A stretch of DNA of 64,000 nucleotides, taken from NCBI GenBank assembly GCA_033065855.1, contig JAVXUO010000785.1, positions 1-64,000 on the forward strand. The letters are read 5' to 3'. Below are positions 47,872 to 58,695 of this stretch, in pieces. Under the pieces are notes generated by a model that did no database searches, was not told the DNA's origin, and saw only the letters and a list, made by a program, of their open reading frames with translations. This DNA comes from Escallonia rubra (Eukaryota > Streptophyta > Magnoliopsida > Escalloniales > Escalloniaceae). Positions within the stretch are counted from its first letter, which is position 1. Each line of letters begins with the position of its first letter. A program made the position numbers and the translations under genes.

Positions 47872-49787
47872 ATGGCGTTGAATCCCAGACCCGAAGATCC
47901 CTCCGTCTTGTATGACGAAGAAAACCATATTAGTACAACAATTTGGAACGGACAAGTAAGATACTATTTTTTGAGATTATTTTTTTTATTTTCAATCATG
48001 AACGTTGTATATTTTTCTTAAATATGCTTTGTTAAGCCACTTGTAGCGTGGAGGTTACACCCGCTTCAGAAGCATTTGTTGCGTGGAATGGGGTTTGGTA
48101 CTTTTACCTATGGGGATTTTTTTCCTCAACATGACTGGACTTTAGTATGTGATTTCGTTGAACGGTGGAGAAGCAAAACGAATACGTTTCACTTCCCACT
48201 TGGAGAGATAACAATAAATTTTGAAGATGTAGGGTACATCTTAGGGTTACCCGTGACCAGCGGCCAGTTTGATTTGCTAAGATTGATAGGCAACATAAGA
48301 GATTTGCTAGGGACAAATTTGGCGTGATACCCCAAGACCAGTTTGGGCACAGTAGAATAAAGTTGAAGTGGTTGGCAGACTCGTTTGCAGTTTTGTTGGA
48401 ACCCTTCATGGAGGGGATGCTAGTTATGCACACAAAGGCTTTCATGTTCTATGCGATGATGGCCATTTTGTTCCCAACGACGATGAAGAACACAGTCCAC
48501 ATGAAGTATTTAGCTCTGTTAGATAACTTGCAAGAGGTTGGCAAGTATGCTTGGGGCGGAGACACAATTGCATACTTGTATTGCGCTCTGCACAAAGCAA
48601 CGAGGACCGAGTACAAAGCTATATGTGCATGTCTCTCATTGTTGCAGGTATATCATATCACCTCTCTTAATTTTTTTTTATTAGTCACTGCAAAATTAGT
48701 TTTGACCATACTTCACCTATTTTTCTTTGTTATTAGGTGTGGTCTTATGAACACCTCAGTGTCAGACGCCCCCAACCTAGGCCCAATACCCCAAATATCT
48801 TACGCGCTTGGGGGCGTACAGCCGGAGAGAGAGCCATTACCCGATAAGAGATGACCCATATCACAATGTTGTCTTCTATCAGGGGGAGTTCGACATGTTA
48901 TCTATGGTCCAAATATGTTGGGCACCGTATGAGAGATTAAGCATCCAGGTGGAAGAGTGGTACGTCTTTACGCTCTTTCGATTGCAACGCACTCCATTAA
49001 TCCATTGGGAGATTATGGAGTGGCAACTATCTAATCGTGTCATGCCACAGTTGGAGTTCCTGCAGGGTTTGCCAACAAATGTCCCAAACATGAGACCTAA
49101 CAGGAACCCACCGAATGTGATGTTCGGGCAGGTGGATGCCATCGAACTGTCCGGAAAGGAGATTGGACTATGGGTGTCCAGGCAGGACACACTTTCAACT
49201 ATGGTGTTGGAGCCCAACCATGTAACCAGCATTGACCAGTATCTGCAGTGGTTCAACCGCATCACTCGGATGAGAGTACACCCAGTGTCACGGGCAATAG
49301 GAAAAAAATACCAGCCCAAGGGTGTAATTGATCAACGAAGAGCTTTCTATCTCGTAAGTTTCCTATTTAAGTTTCATTCTTATGCTGATCTGTTGATCTT
49401 ATTATTTTTAATTTTAAAAATTATCTTTCTTGATGTAGGTTGATGCCTCGCTCGCATTCTTCTAGAAATTGAATGAACGAAGAGATCTTCTGGATGCCAT
49501 GGGAGCGAATCTTCGTTCCCAGGTTGAGATCTTGGCGCATAGCTGCGGGGACCTTGTGAGGGGCTATAGGGGATAGCCTTCAGGAGTGAGCCCGGGAATG
49601 AGTCATCTCTCATAGCAGCCTTTGGGTGTGAGTGAGGGAATAGTTGATCCCTTAAGGCAGCCGTCAACCGTGGGCGAGGGAATGGGTGATGCTTGGGGGC
49701 ACTGTTTGGCCGTGAGCAAGGTAATGGGTCGTTCCTAGGTGTAGCCTTCGGCTATGAGCCAGGGAATGGCTCATTGGGACCAGTGGA
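47872..49787 (+). pseudogene. Plant mobile domain (PMD, MAIN-like) gene, decayed
   Basis: PMD proteins of plants occur both as host silencing/genome-stability factors (MAIN, MAIL) and as transposon passengers. Exon 1 (47872-47955) starts MALNPRPEDPSVLYDEEN, a usual PMD opening. Exon 2 from 48037 continues in phase with PLVAWRLHPLQKHLLRGMGF and the core FVERWRSKTNTFHFPLGEIT, INFEDVGYILGLPV. Then come RIKLKWLADSF, YLALLDNLQEVGKYAWGGDT and, after an intron (48648-48737), VWSYEHLSVRRPQPRPN. Exon after 48850: HNVVFYQGEFDMLSMVQICW. Introns with GT-AG ends are 47956-48036, 48648-48737 and 49354-49438. A one-base frame change near 48320, a stop near 48851 and stops after 49439 mark it as broken. It continues into a 14-codon repeat and then the Ulp1 region. 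Confidence 0.82.
49577..49786 (+). repeat. Five tandem 42-bp (14-codon) units
   Basis: Exactly five 42-bp units in the frame of the last PMD exon. They encode variants of QPSGVSPGMSHLS-like peptides (QPLGVSEGIVDPLR, QPSTVGEGMGDAWG). The units are diverged and a few carry stops. Confidence 0.88.
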
Positions 49788-49899
49788 GTGAGCCCTTATT
49801 TGAGTTGCTTAGGGACTTGGATGTTACATAAGATCCCTAGAGTCAAGCCACACAAGATTTGGACTTCGCGAACTTGTCCTTCTTAGAGTCGTTATAACT

Positions 49900-50928
49900 C
49901 GTCTCGTGGTTGGGAACTTCCACTTCGGGCCTTGGGATACCTGAAGAGCCTCAAGGAGAAACTAGGCAAAAATATCCCTCACGCTGATCCTACCCTTCAT
50001 ATGTCAAAGGTCATCCATTTGCGCCCTTGAAGCTGAAAAAACATGCCCTTGTCCACGAACATTGGTTTAGTGAGCCCCTCCTAACTAAGCTCTCAAGTTC
50101 GTTCAATGTTCATATTACGAAGTCATGTGGGACAGTATGTTCTCCCTCAAGCTTGGAGCTTGGTTGGATGATACAGTGATGAATGCCTACATCCAGCTTC
50201 TGATCCATAGAGAGGGATATGGGAGATGCGTATCCTCGAGTTTTTATGTCTGATACGCTTTTTAGTTCTTTACTTCTTGGACATTGGCCAATAATTTAAG
50301 GTAAAAAATAAGCGGACATTGAGCAGATATCGTCCCGATCAAGAGCTCACAAAATTTTTCACTACTACAACGAATTCGGAGAGTTACCATGATGCGAATG
50401 TCTTTCTACTACCTGTCATAGACCACAACCATTGGTTTTTTCTTTGCTATCAACCATCAGCTATGTCTGTTTCAATCATCGACAATCTCCACAAAGATAT
50501 GAAGTGTATGCCTCTTAAGGGCCTTTACAGTGCAACCTTGGGAGCTATGATGAGAATAACATTTTTCTTTACAGTTTATCTATTTCTTAATTCGACTCTC
50601 ATAGCTTACATTTCTTTTATTATTCCACATGATTTGTTTTGTGCCATTCTTTGCAACCTCTGTAGGCTTAAAGTATCGGCAAGGCCAAAACTCGATATTC
50701 GGGTGAAGAAAAGTAGGCCCATGCAAATTAACGAATCAGACTGTGGTGTCTATGTGTTGATGTACATGTAATTCATTTGTCGGTCCGAGAGCCTCAAGAA
50801 GCACAACTGGATCCAAGACAACATAGACAACTTTAGATATATGATAGTTTGGCAAATTCAAAACTGTAAACCTATGGAAGTTAAAGATTTTGTATTTTCG
50901 GCTAAACCACATATGTTTTTTGTGTAAT
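49900..50928 (+). pseudogene. Ulp1-type cysteine protease (C48) region
   Basis: SUMO-protease-like domain. The visible catalytic set is His in DHNHWFFLCYQ (codon 50430-50432), Asp in SIIDNLHKD (50481-50483), Gln and Cys in PMQINESDCGVYVLMYM (Cys codon 50742-50744). The order His-Asp-Gln-Cys is that of Ulp1/SENP enzymes. Upstream, 50100-50230 reads as the domain's N-terminal half (LDDTVMNAYIQLLIHREGYG). A likely intron separates the Asp and Cys parts (about 50550-50664, acceptor TGTAG). A TAG near 50247, upstream of a possible intron, and a stop directly after VLMYM (50769) interrupt the frame. An AATAAA overlaps the final stop at 50926-50931. It may have been one gene with the PMD region. Confidence 0.8.
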
Positions 50929-51218
50929 AAAATAGCAGTTGATATGATTATTGAGCACTTCTTTCTAGTATTGATTGTGTGATGTGATTCGAAAATGTCA
51001 TGTGTTTCTGGTTTGAGTATTGATATGTGGATGTGGTGCGTTATAGTTGAGTATCGCTTTGAGAATGTGGTGTGTCTGTGGTTGCTTTGAGAATGGTTAA
51101 AACAGGTTGATAGGGGAGAATGTGGTGTGTGTGTGTGTGGTTGCTTTGAGAATAGTTGAAAAATGTTGATGGTGAGTTAAAAAAAAAGGCAAAATAGGTT
51201 TTAAGAGATGCTTTACTG

Positions 51219-51547
51219 TCCGCCACATTATGTAGCGGATGTAATGCAATGTACTAAGTCTTTGTTCCCTCATCCGCTACATTATGTAGTGGATGGTGGA
51301 ACATAATGCTTTTTTAGTGGTCTTTTTCTCTATAAGTGTTGGGACCAAGAACCCTGAATTTTTTGTAAGTGTGGAATGGATAGTTTATGTCCCCCCGTCC
51401 GCTACATTGTGTAGTGAACGGTGGAACCAAATGCTCTTTTAGGTGTCTTTTTTCTCTATAAATGTTGGGACCAAAAACCCCAAATATTTTCTAAGTGTTG
51501 GAATGGGTAGTTTATGTCCCCTCGTCCGCTACGTTATGTAGTGGACG
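51219..51547. repeat. Right palindrome cluster with ~126-bp tandem units
   Basis: Palindromes at 51219, 51273, 51398 and 51525. The last three head tandem units of 125-127 bp that share TTTTCTCTATAAGTGTTGGG and TAGTTTATGTCCCC. The first is a partial unit. Confidence 0.9.
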
Positions 51548-54500
51548 TGTAACATCCCAGAATTTCCACAACGTTAACACTCGCTCGATCATTTACACTA
51601 AGATAATAATACCTCAACCTCAACCAAATAATGCCACAAGATGTCAGAGCAACTAAACATCCATCAATGTATATTCTCTCAGTGTACAATCATATATGGA
51701 AACTAATTTAAACCTGAATAATAAACTATCAAAGTCACCCACGCAGGGGTTCTAACAATCAATACCAAAATTAAATTCCTTTCTTTCTCTCGCTCAACTC
51801 TAATCCCTTTTCGAGCAACTTAATACTGCTTATTACCTGCGGAAAGGAAGTCAAATGAGAGTGAGCTTTCGAGAGCTGAGTAAGGTCGATCAAAGATTTA
51901 AAAACAATCAAAAATGATTCTGGCAGTTTTACATTTAAACCAACTAACAACTTTAAAAATGGAGAACATAACGATTCTAATAATTTTCTATATACAAACA
52001 AATGATAATTTTAAAAGGGTTTTCAAAGAAAACCACATCATTTCAATATAAATATAGGGATGAATATCAACTCAATCCCTTAAATCAATAATCATTTTGA
52101 AACACTTCAGGTGCAATAAAACAGAAAACATGAAACATTGAACAGAAGCAGTACGATGTAGCAAAGCCACCCCGGCAGTGCTCGATACGATTTACATATG
52201 CATATGTACACTGACTAGTCCATCTAGGTACTAGTTTAACCCAACCAACAGACCATCCTTATAACTCCAACAATACAGACCATCCTTATAACTCTCAGGT
52301 TCCTAACTCATGTCAACATTGAGAAGCAATAAATAGAATTAAAAATATTTTACGATGATTGAGTCAATAAACAGATAAGTGTGAATCATAATTTCAAACG
52401 ATCGCTAAATGGCTTAAATTTGGGTTTCATGGGCAGTTTAAAAATATTTTTATATCAATCACAAAATCAACATTTAATGTAGTCTGTAAAACTGTTAAAA
52501 TAAAGCATTTGAAATCAAACAATGATATAGGGTTCGGAGAGAAAATCCTTACCTCGGTCCATGCTAAGCGATGCAACCAACCTTGATCAATATTTTCTGA
52601 ATAAACCTAGATTGGAAATCCATTTGTTAGAACACAATCTATGGTGCGATATTATAAACCTAATATCAGCTACCTGCAACGTGCTCACTTCTAACTCCGA
52701 AATTGCTCAACTCAATGAGCGCCTCGTACGCGGCCAACCTAACCGAGAACCCGGTACGTTCTTTAATGCGTAACAGTATTTTAAATTTATTATAAATTAC
52801 AATAAAATAATTTTATAGCTTAAAAATTATAAAAAGTCAAAGTATGAATTTTTCTGAATTTTTGAATATTGTTTAATTAAAATAATTTCCTTAAATGCAA
52901 TAAAAACCCATAAATTGCCAAAATTGCTTCTAGCTAAAAATAAAGTCCCATAATTTTTGTAACAGCTTTAAAATATGTAAAACAATTATAGAAATTTAAA
53001 TCAGAAATTAAAAGGCATTAAAAATATTTTTAAATTATTCATTTTGCTAAAACCAATGCGATACGGAAACCATAGAAAACCAACTCCAAAAATCATCAAA
53101 TGCAGACTGAGTCTTATTTATACCATAAAGACATTACTATAATTTTTCCCAGGACATTTTCAGGGTTTAATGGCTCAAAAAGAATTTTACAAATCTAAAA
53201 TTACAGAAAATACTAAAAATACATACGATTTCAGAAAATTATAAACTTTTGCCAGAAATTCTAATATAGTCTAACGTGTTATAATGTAAAGTTTTTCGTG
53301 CTAACGATAACCGTGTGCTAGTTTACGCACGTATCAAACTTAACGCTAACCCAAATTACCCACTCCTCCCTTTCCATTTCACCACTATACTCCCCACACA
53401 AAACACACTAAGGGTGTGTTTGATAAAACTGAAATTTAAGTGCTGAAAATTTAAAGTGCTGAATTTGTACAACTGAAAATTCTAAACTGCTGAATGTTAA
53501 GCACTGAAATTTTTTTGGTCTTGTCTGAAATTTAAGTGCTGAATTAATCTATTCTGTTTGATAAAACAGAACAACTGAAATTTGAAAATTATTTAATTTG
53601 ACAATAATACCCTTTATCTGTTTTTGAAGATTTAACAAGCTTGTTAGACAATTGAATAATTGAACGTATTACCATATCAGTGAAGGATACTTCAAATTCA
53701 ATTTTACAGTCATGAGCATAGCTTTGAAACACAAAAGAATATTTTATTCATTCACACGATAAGAATTCACAATAATTTTTGGATAGCCAAAAGTCACATT
53801 ATTACACAAATGAATTATAACATCAAATTAACTAATTGAGTTGCAATCTACTCTTGTAAATTAACCATAAATAATTGATCAGCTTGTTGTGCTTCTGCTC
53901 TCATATCTACTGTATTTTTGTTATGGCGACCACGATCTGAATGAAAAAAGGGGATTTTTTTAACCAAAGACATGTAAACTATAAAATGCTATAAACCAAA
54001 TCATATACAGAAGAAAGAATAGAAAAGAATCCGGATAGACACGATGAAAATCAAGAGAACAACAAGCTGAAACTCGATGACAATCAAAAGAATTCAGGTT
54101 TCACATAATTTGTTCAATTATTTTTGCTTTGAGTTAACAGGATCATGGGTCTACTCCATTTCCTAGTAAGCTCCCTTCTCTAGTCAGCTCCATTTCCTTT
54201 CTTTCAATAGCAGGCCAAATCACTACAGGATCATGGGTCTCCTCTACCGACTCTATTGGCTATTGGTCATAGTTTCCTGCTGTTTTGGCAGGAATACCAA
54301 CGACTGAATTGCAACTCCAAAAGGCTCAGTTCAATGCAATTGTCTCCAACACAGCAGTATCCAAATCAAGTGCATAAAAAATTGATTCAGTGCATTCTAA
54401 TTCATTCAGTGCATCAAAAACTCAGTTTGCAATAGCTTGTGATGGCGACCACCATCTGGGTATTAGAACCTAGGGTTCCCCTTTCTGGGTATATTCAGAT

Positions 54501-56064
54501 TCAAGAACAAATAGGAAAAAAATCACAGATTAACCAACCCCCACGTAATAAAGCACAAAGAAATTGCGCACCAGCAATTTGTGGTAGGAGTACCTAAGAA
54601 GAGATCGTTATTGCGGCTCAATTAGCAGGAAGGAGAGGAGGCAGTGGAGAAGAGGACTGGAAAGAGGAGGTAGTGAAGAAAAGGAGAAGAGGATCGTGAA
54701 GAAGAGGAGGCGAGACAGTGAGGGCAGATTGGTAAAAGATTTAATGACGTAATCATTAAGCATGTTCAGTGATAAGTGATAAGTCAGCTATGGATGACTT
54801 AAAATATTAGTCTATAATTAACATATCACTTATTATTTTAAGTGATAGAAAAAGTACGTTATCAAACGCACTTATTTTAAAACCATTGAAAATTTTCAGT
54901 TTTAAGTACTGAATTGAGTTATCAAACACACCCTAAATCTGCCCAGCATTAGGTCTCTTCTCTCTCTCTCTTTGACGCACTCAAACACGCTTGTACCCAG
55001 CCATGTCAGCCGTGCAAACACAGCCATGGCAGCCCCTCCATGGCTGTCCTCACTCTTTCTTCCTTGCCACTCTTAGACCCACATATATACTTGCACTCAT
55101 TATACTCTTACTCACAGGCTACACACACGCGCACACAAAGGCAAAGACTCACACACAGTTTATAGCACACACTCAAGCCACAATACACTCAGCACACACA
55201 AAAACACACACACCCATGAAGCACTCACACGCACATGCAACAAACACACCCTCACAAACTTTAACACAGCTACTGCCTCACGACAGTAGCTGCTCTCATT
55301 TGCACCAAACCCACACACCACACACAATAACGCACTCACACACAACACGCACTAAGGCACACATTACTCACACATGGAAACACCAACACAGGCAGCCTCT
55401 CTCCCTTCCTCTTTTACACACATATTCCCCATCCCAAAGTGATACTTAAATGAAAATTTCTTTATAGATACTAGAGCATTTCAAACCCAATAAGTGTTTA
55501 GAAATACAAGAACATTTCAAAGCTGGAAACTTAAAAAATAAAATTAAAATACTAGAGCATTTCACAAACACACCACACTCATCTGCTCACACACACCACT
55601 TTGCATACATTCACGCACACTCATACACACATGCACAGCACACACAGATCCGCACTTTCACGGCACGCTCAAAACACACACCAACTCACACAACGCACAC
55701 ACGCACACAACTCCCTCAACGCACATCCAATCACAGCATGCTGCTCTCTCTCTCGCACAGTTCCTTCTATAGCAGCATCTCCCACGGCCGCACTAAGTAC
55801 ACACACCTGCACGCACACTCAACAGTTCACAACAGCCACCTTTTCCTCTCTCATAACACCTACAAACACACACTAACTCTCTTCATCTTCCACCCACAAC
55901 CCACCATGATTGCTACCATCAAAGACCTTGCATGACCACAAGATCATCTCTCTTTCGGCAGCCGTAACCATCCACCAAAAAACCCCTCGGCAGGCATGGT
56001 TGCTTTGCAACCTTATGCATTTTTTTCTCAAACCCAAACGGTACAAGGACACAGCCCCTAAACC
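51548..56064 (-). mobile_element. Tekay-like LTR, minus strand, interrupted and truncated
   Basis: Starts TGTAACATCCCAGAATTTCC, the reverse complement of Tekay-like LTR ends in this window. It carries the reverse LTR box at about 51861-51888 and CA-rich blocks at 54990-55440 and 55560-55880. A PIF/Harbinger-type element (53412-54933) lies inside. Without that it is about 3.0 kb. The far end is lost at the hAT boundary at 56065. Confidence 0.75.
53412..54933. mobile_element. Non-autonomous PIF/Harbinger-type element
   Basis: A 1,522-bp insertion with ends GGGTGTGTTTGATAA and TTATCAAACACACCC (perfect 13-15 bp inverted repeats), flanked by TAA (53409-53411, 54934-54936). A 3-bp TAA/TTA duplication is the mark of PIF/Harbinger. 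Both ends also share a CAGTACTTAAA / TTTAAGTGCTG-like subterminal stretch. Nothing inside resembles a DDE transposase or Myb-like protein. Confidence 0.75.
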
Positions 56065-56640
56065 CAGGGGCGGAATCAGGAATTTTTTTCAGGGGGTGCA
56101 AAAATTATATGTCCGTTACCATTTTTTTTATTAAAATAATATTTAAAATAAAGTGCACTTATAAAGCATACAAAAATTATTATTAAGTTTCACGAGAGTC
56201 ATTAAAGACTCTTTACAAGTACAACACAAAAAAAAAATACAAATTATACTCCGAGCGTTTACAAGCAAAATTACTAAATTACTATTCGATGAGGCCCTGA
56301 AGATTGGTAGCGCTTGATAATAGCCTCGTTCCCAATAGTTTTGAAGACATTTTTCTCAATGTAGCAAATCAAACTATCATTCATCCATTCATCTCCCATG
56401 CGATTCCGAAGTCGAGTCTTTATTATCTTCATTGCAGAGAAAGCCTTTTTCCACAGTAGCAGTTGCAACAGGCAAGAGTAAGACCAGTTTTATGAGCAAG
56501 TACACCAAATGATATTATATCACATCTTTTTTCAACTCAACTAACTTCATAGCAAGTTCACCAATTCCCTTTACATCATAAAGCTCTTCACATGACCGCA
56601 CATCCATAATATAAGTCTCAAGCTGGCTTCCAAGATCATG
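56065..56640 (-). pseudogene. hAT transposase C-terminal fragment with element end
   Basis: The element end CAGGGGCGGAATCAGG at 56065 is of the plant hAT type. On the minus strand, 56640 to 56274 encodes LGSQLETYIMDVRSCEELYD, then VLLLPVATATVE and FSAMKIIKTRLRNRMGDEW, the hAT dimerisation domain. The family excises and inserts hAT elements, and the C-terminal domain mediates dimer formation. A one-base frame change lies near 56450 and the N-terminal catalytic region is absent. Beyond 56640 Tekay-type gag begins, so the element is cut there. Confidence 0.85.
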
Positions 56641-57151
56641 GTATTCGAGGTGATGGGGTGCTCAGACAAACATAAGGTGAAGTTAGCAATTTTTCAGTTG
56701 ACAGGCGAGGCGAACCAATGGTGGAAGATGACCTCAAGGATGATGACGGTACAAGAGAAAGCAGATCTCACATGGCAAGCATTTCAAGACCGCTTCTTCA
56801 CGAAGCATTTTCCCCAAAATGTGAAGGAACCTATGGAGAGGAATTTCATGAGGATCGCTCAACATCCAAATGAGACGATCACGGAGTATGAGGAGCGATT
56901 TTCTCGAATTTCAAGATTTGCCCCACATGTTGAACCAATGGTGGAAGATGACCTCAAGGATGATGACGGTACAAGAGAAAACAGATCTCACATGGCAAGC
57001 ATTTCAAGACCGCTTCTTCACGAAGCATTTTCCCCAAAATGTGAAGGAACCTATGGAGAGGAATTTCATGAGGATCGCTCAACATCCAAATGAGACGATC
57101 ACGGAGTATAAGGAGCGATTTTCTCGACTTTCAAGATTTGCCCCGCATGTT
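56640..57151 (+). CDS. Tekay-type gag fragment with tandem duplication (fossil)
   Basis: Retrotransposon gag (capsid) domain: KLAIFQLTGEANQWW, TWQAFQDRFFTKHFPQNV and NETITEYEERFSRISRFAPH. A 220-bp segment is present twice in tandem (56712-56931 and 56932-57151) with only a few differences. Broken fossil with no primer-binding site or pol. Confidence 0.85.
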
Positions 57152-57159
57152 GACACCTC

Positions 57160-58695
57160 AAGGGCATTTCGATAATTTTACATACCCGGTGAGGGGGCTC
57201 ATTTTGGGAGTATGCGTGAGTTCATATTAATTTATAATAATTCGATTATTCCATTTAGGTTAAAGTTAAAGACTTCCGGTTAGATAGTTTAGCTGTGGAT
57301 TCAGGTAAGGGATTCTATCTGAACCTAAAGTAAGGACTTTTGTCCGAATCCTTATTTGATAACTTGTACTCATAAGTACTCCTTGATATACATATGGCTA
57401 ATGCCGAACTCTGAATTATGTCTTGATATCAGCATGTTATTGCCCAAAAAACCTCAATGTTGAACCTGAATCGATTATTTAGAAATCTTGTGATGCTCGC
57501 CTGTATTGCAGGCTGAGCAAATTTGATAATTGTTTGTATATGTTCTTCTGAATTATTGTGCTTAAATTCGATAACTATTTACAATCGTTTTGCTGTTTAT
57601 TTGTGATTTTCTTATAGAATTCTAAATGATGACTTATCTCGGTATATTATGGTTATTAAAATCCAATCTGATTTTGGTAAATTGAGCTTATGTTAATGCT
57701 CATTGATATTGTTGATTTTTCTGTGTTGATCTGGGTTTCTGTTCTGTAGGGAGGCGGTATAAGGCTGGTCTGAATCCTGTATGGAACGCAGGCTAGTTCC
57801 TTGATCGATGTTGAGGACTAATTATATTCTGGTACATCATGTGTGTGTACACTCTGTTAGCTTGCCAGAATGGCATTGTATTCGCCCAGGATCAACATTG
57901 ATTTTTGATTTTATATGCTCTGTATATTGCCGCGACTGTTACAAAAATGACTACTCTGTATATTGCCGTGACTATTACAGAAATGACTGGAAAGATTTCT
58001 CTGAAATAATTTGTGCTCGTGTTGAAATCTTTTTTGGGAATCTTTTAGTGTATTTTGGAAAGAACTGTCTCAGATGATCTGTGTACGTTTTGAAGTCCTT
58101 TGGAAAACCATAATTGTATCTTGGAATTGATGACTTTTGAAAGAATCTTTTATTGATCGTTTTGGAACCTGTCGTGATTGTATTTGGCGATTTTGGTATT
58201 TATTTATGATGAATTTTGATCGTTTTGGAAATCATTGAATTTTGATTGTTCGAAGTGTTTTGGAATCGTTGCTTGGATTCTCGAAAAGTGTGTTGTAATC
58301 TTTTTGTAGTCCTTGTACGACCTTACTGAGCTCTCAAAAGCTCACCCTTCGTTTGGCTCCCTTCTGCATGTGATGACAAGTTGTAGCAGGTTCAGGAATG
58401 GGTTAGAGTCTGTGTGAGGTTCCGATAAGCCCGCCACTACAGTGGAGCGAGACCCCTACGTGGGTCGGTACTGTCACCGTGTTTCATATGGACTCGAGTT
58501 TGTAAAGAACTTAGGTTTTAACAGTTTAAGTTTGAGCAGCCTTGTAAGCTTGTGTTTGAAAATTTTTGAGATGGTATCGGATTAAATATTTTGAAGTATG
58601 TGTTAGTGAACAGATTTGACAGGTTTGATATGATCCGGTAGGTTAACGACCCGGGGGTTCGGGGTAGCAGAACTCTGGATTTCTGGGGCGTTACA
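57160..58695 (+). mobile_element. Tekay-like LTR, 5'-truncated
   Basis: Matches the later half of the LTR at 60071-63090, from the ATTTTACATACCCGGTGAGG block through the LTR box at about 58319-58348 to the end ATTTCTGGGGCGTTACA at 58695. The start is missing; gag sequence abuts it at about 57152. Confidence 0.75.

Larger units (their letters stand above)
47195..51547 (+). mobile_element. Plant mobile domain / Ulp1 element with palindromic ends
   Basis: Two domains, PMD and a C48 protease, lie between clusters of the palindrome CCGCTACATTATGTAGCGG. Left copies start at about 47199, 47277, 47335 and 47451. Right copies start at about 51219, 51273, 51398 and 51525. No transposase is visible. 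PMD and Ulp1 domains are known passengers of plant MULE-type transposons, so a non-autonomous MULE or foldback element is the likeliest identity. The true outer ends are uncertain: the right side is cut by the LTR at 51548, which inserted within or beside the last palindrome. Confidence 0.65.
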
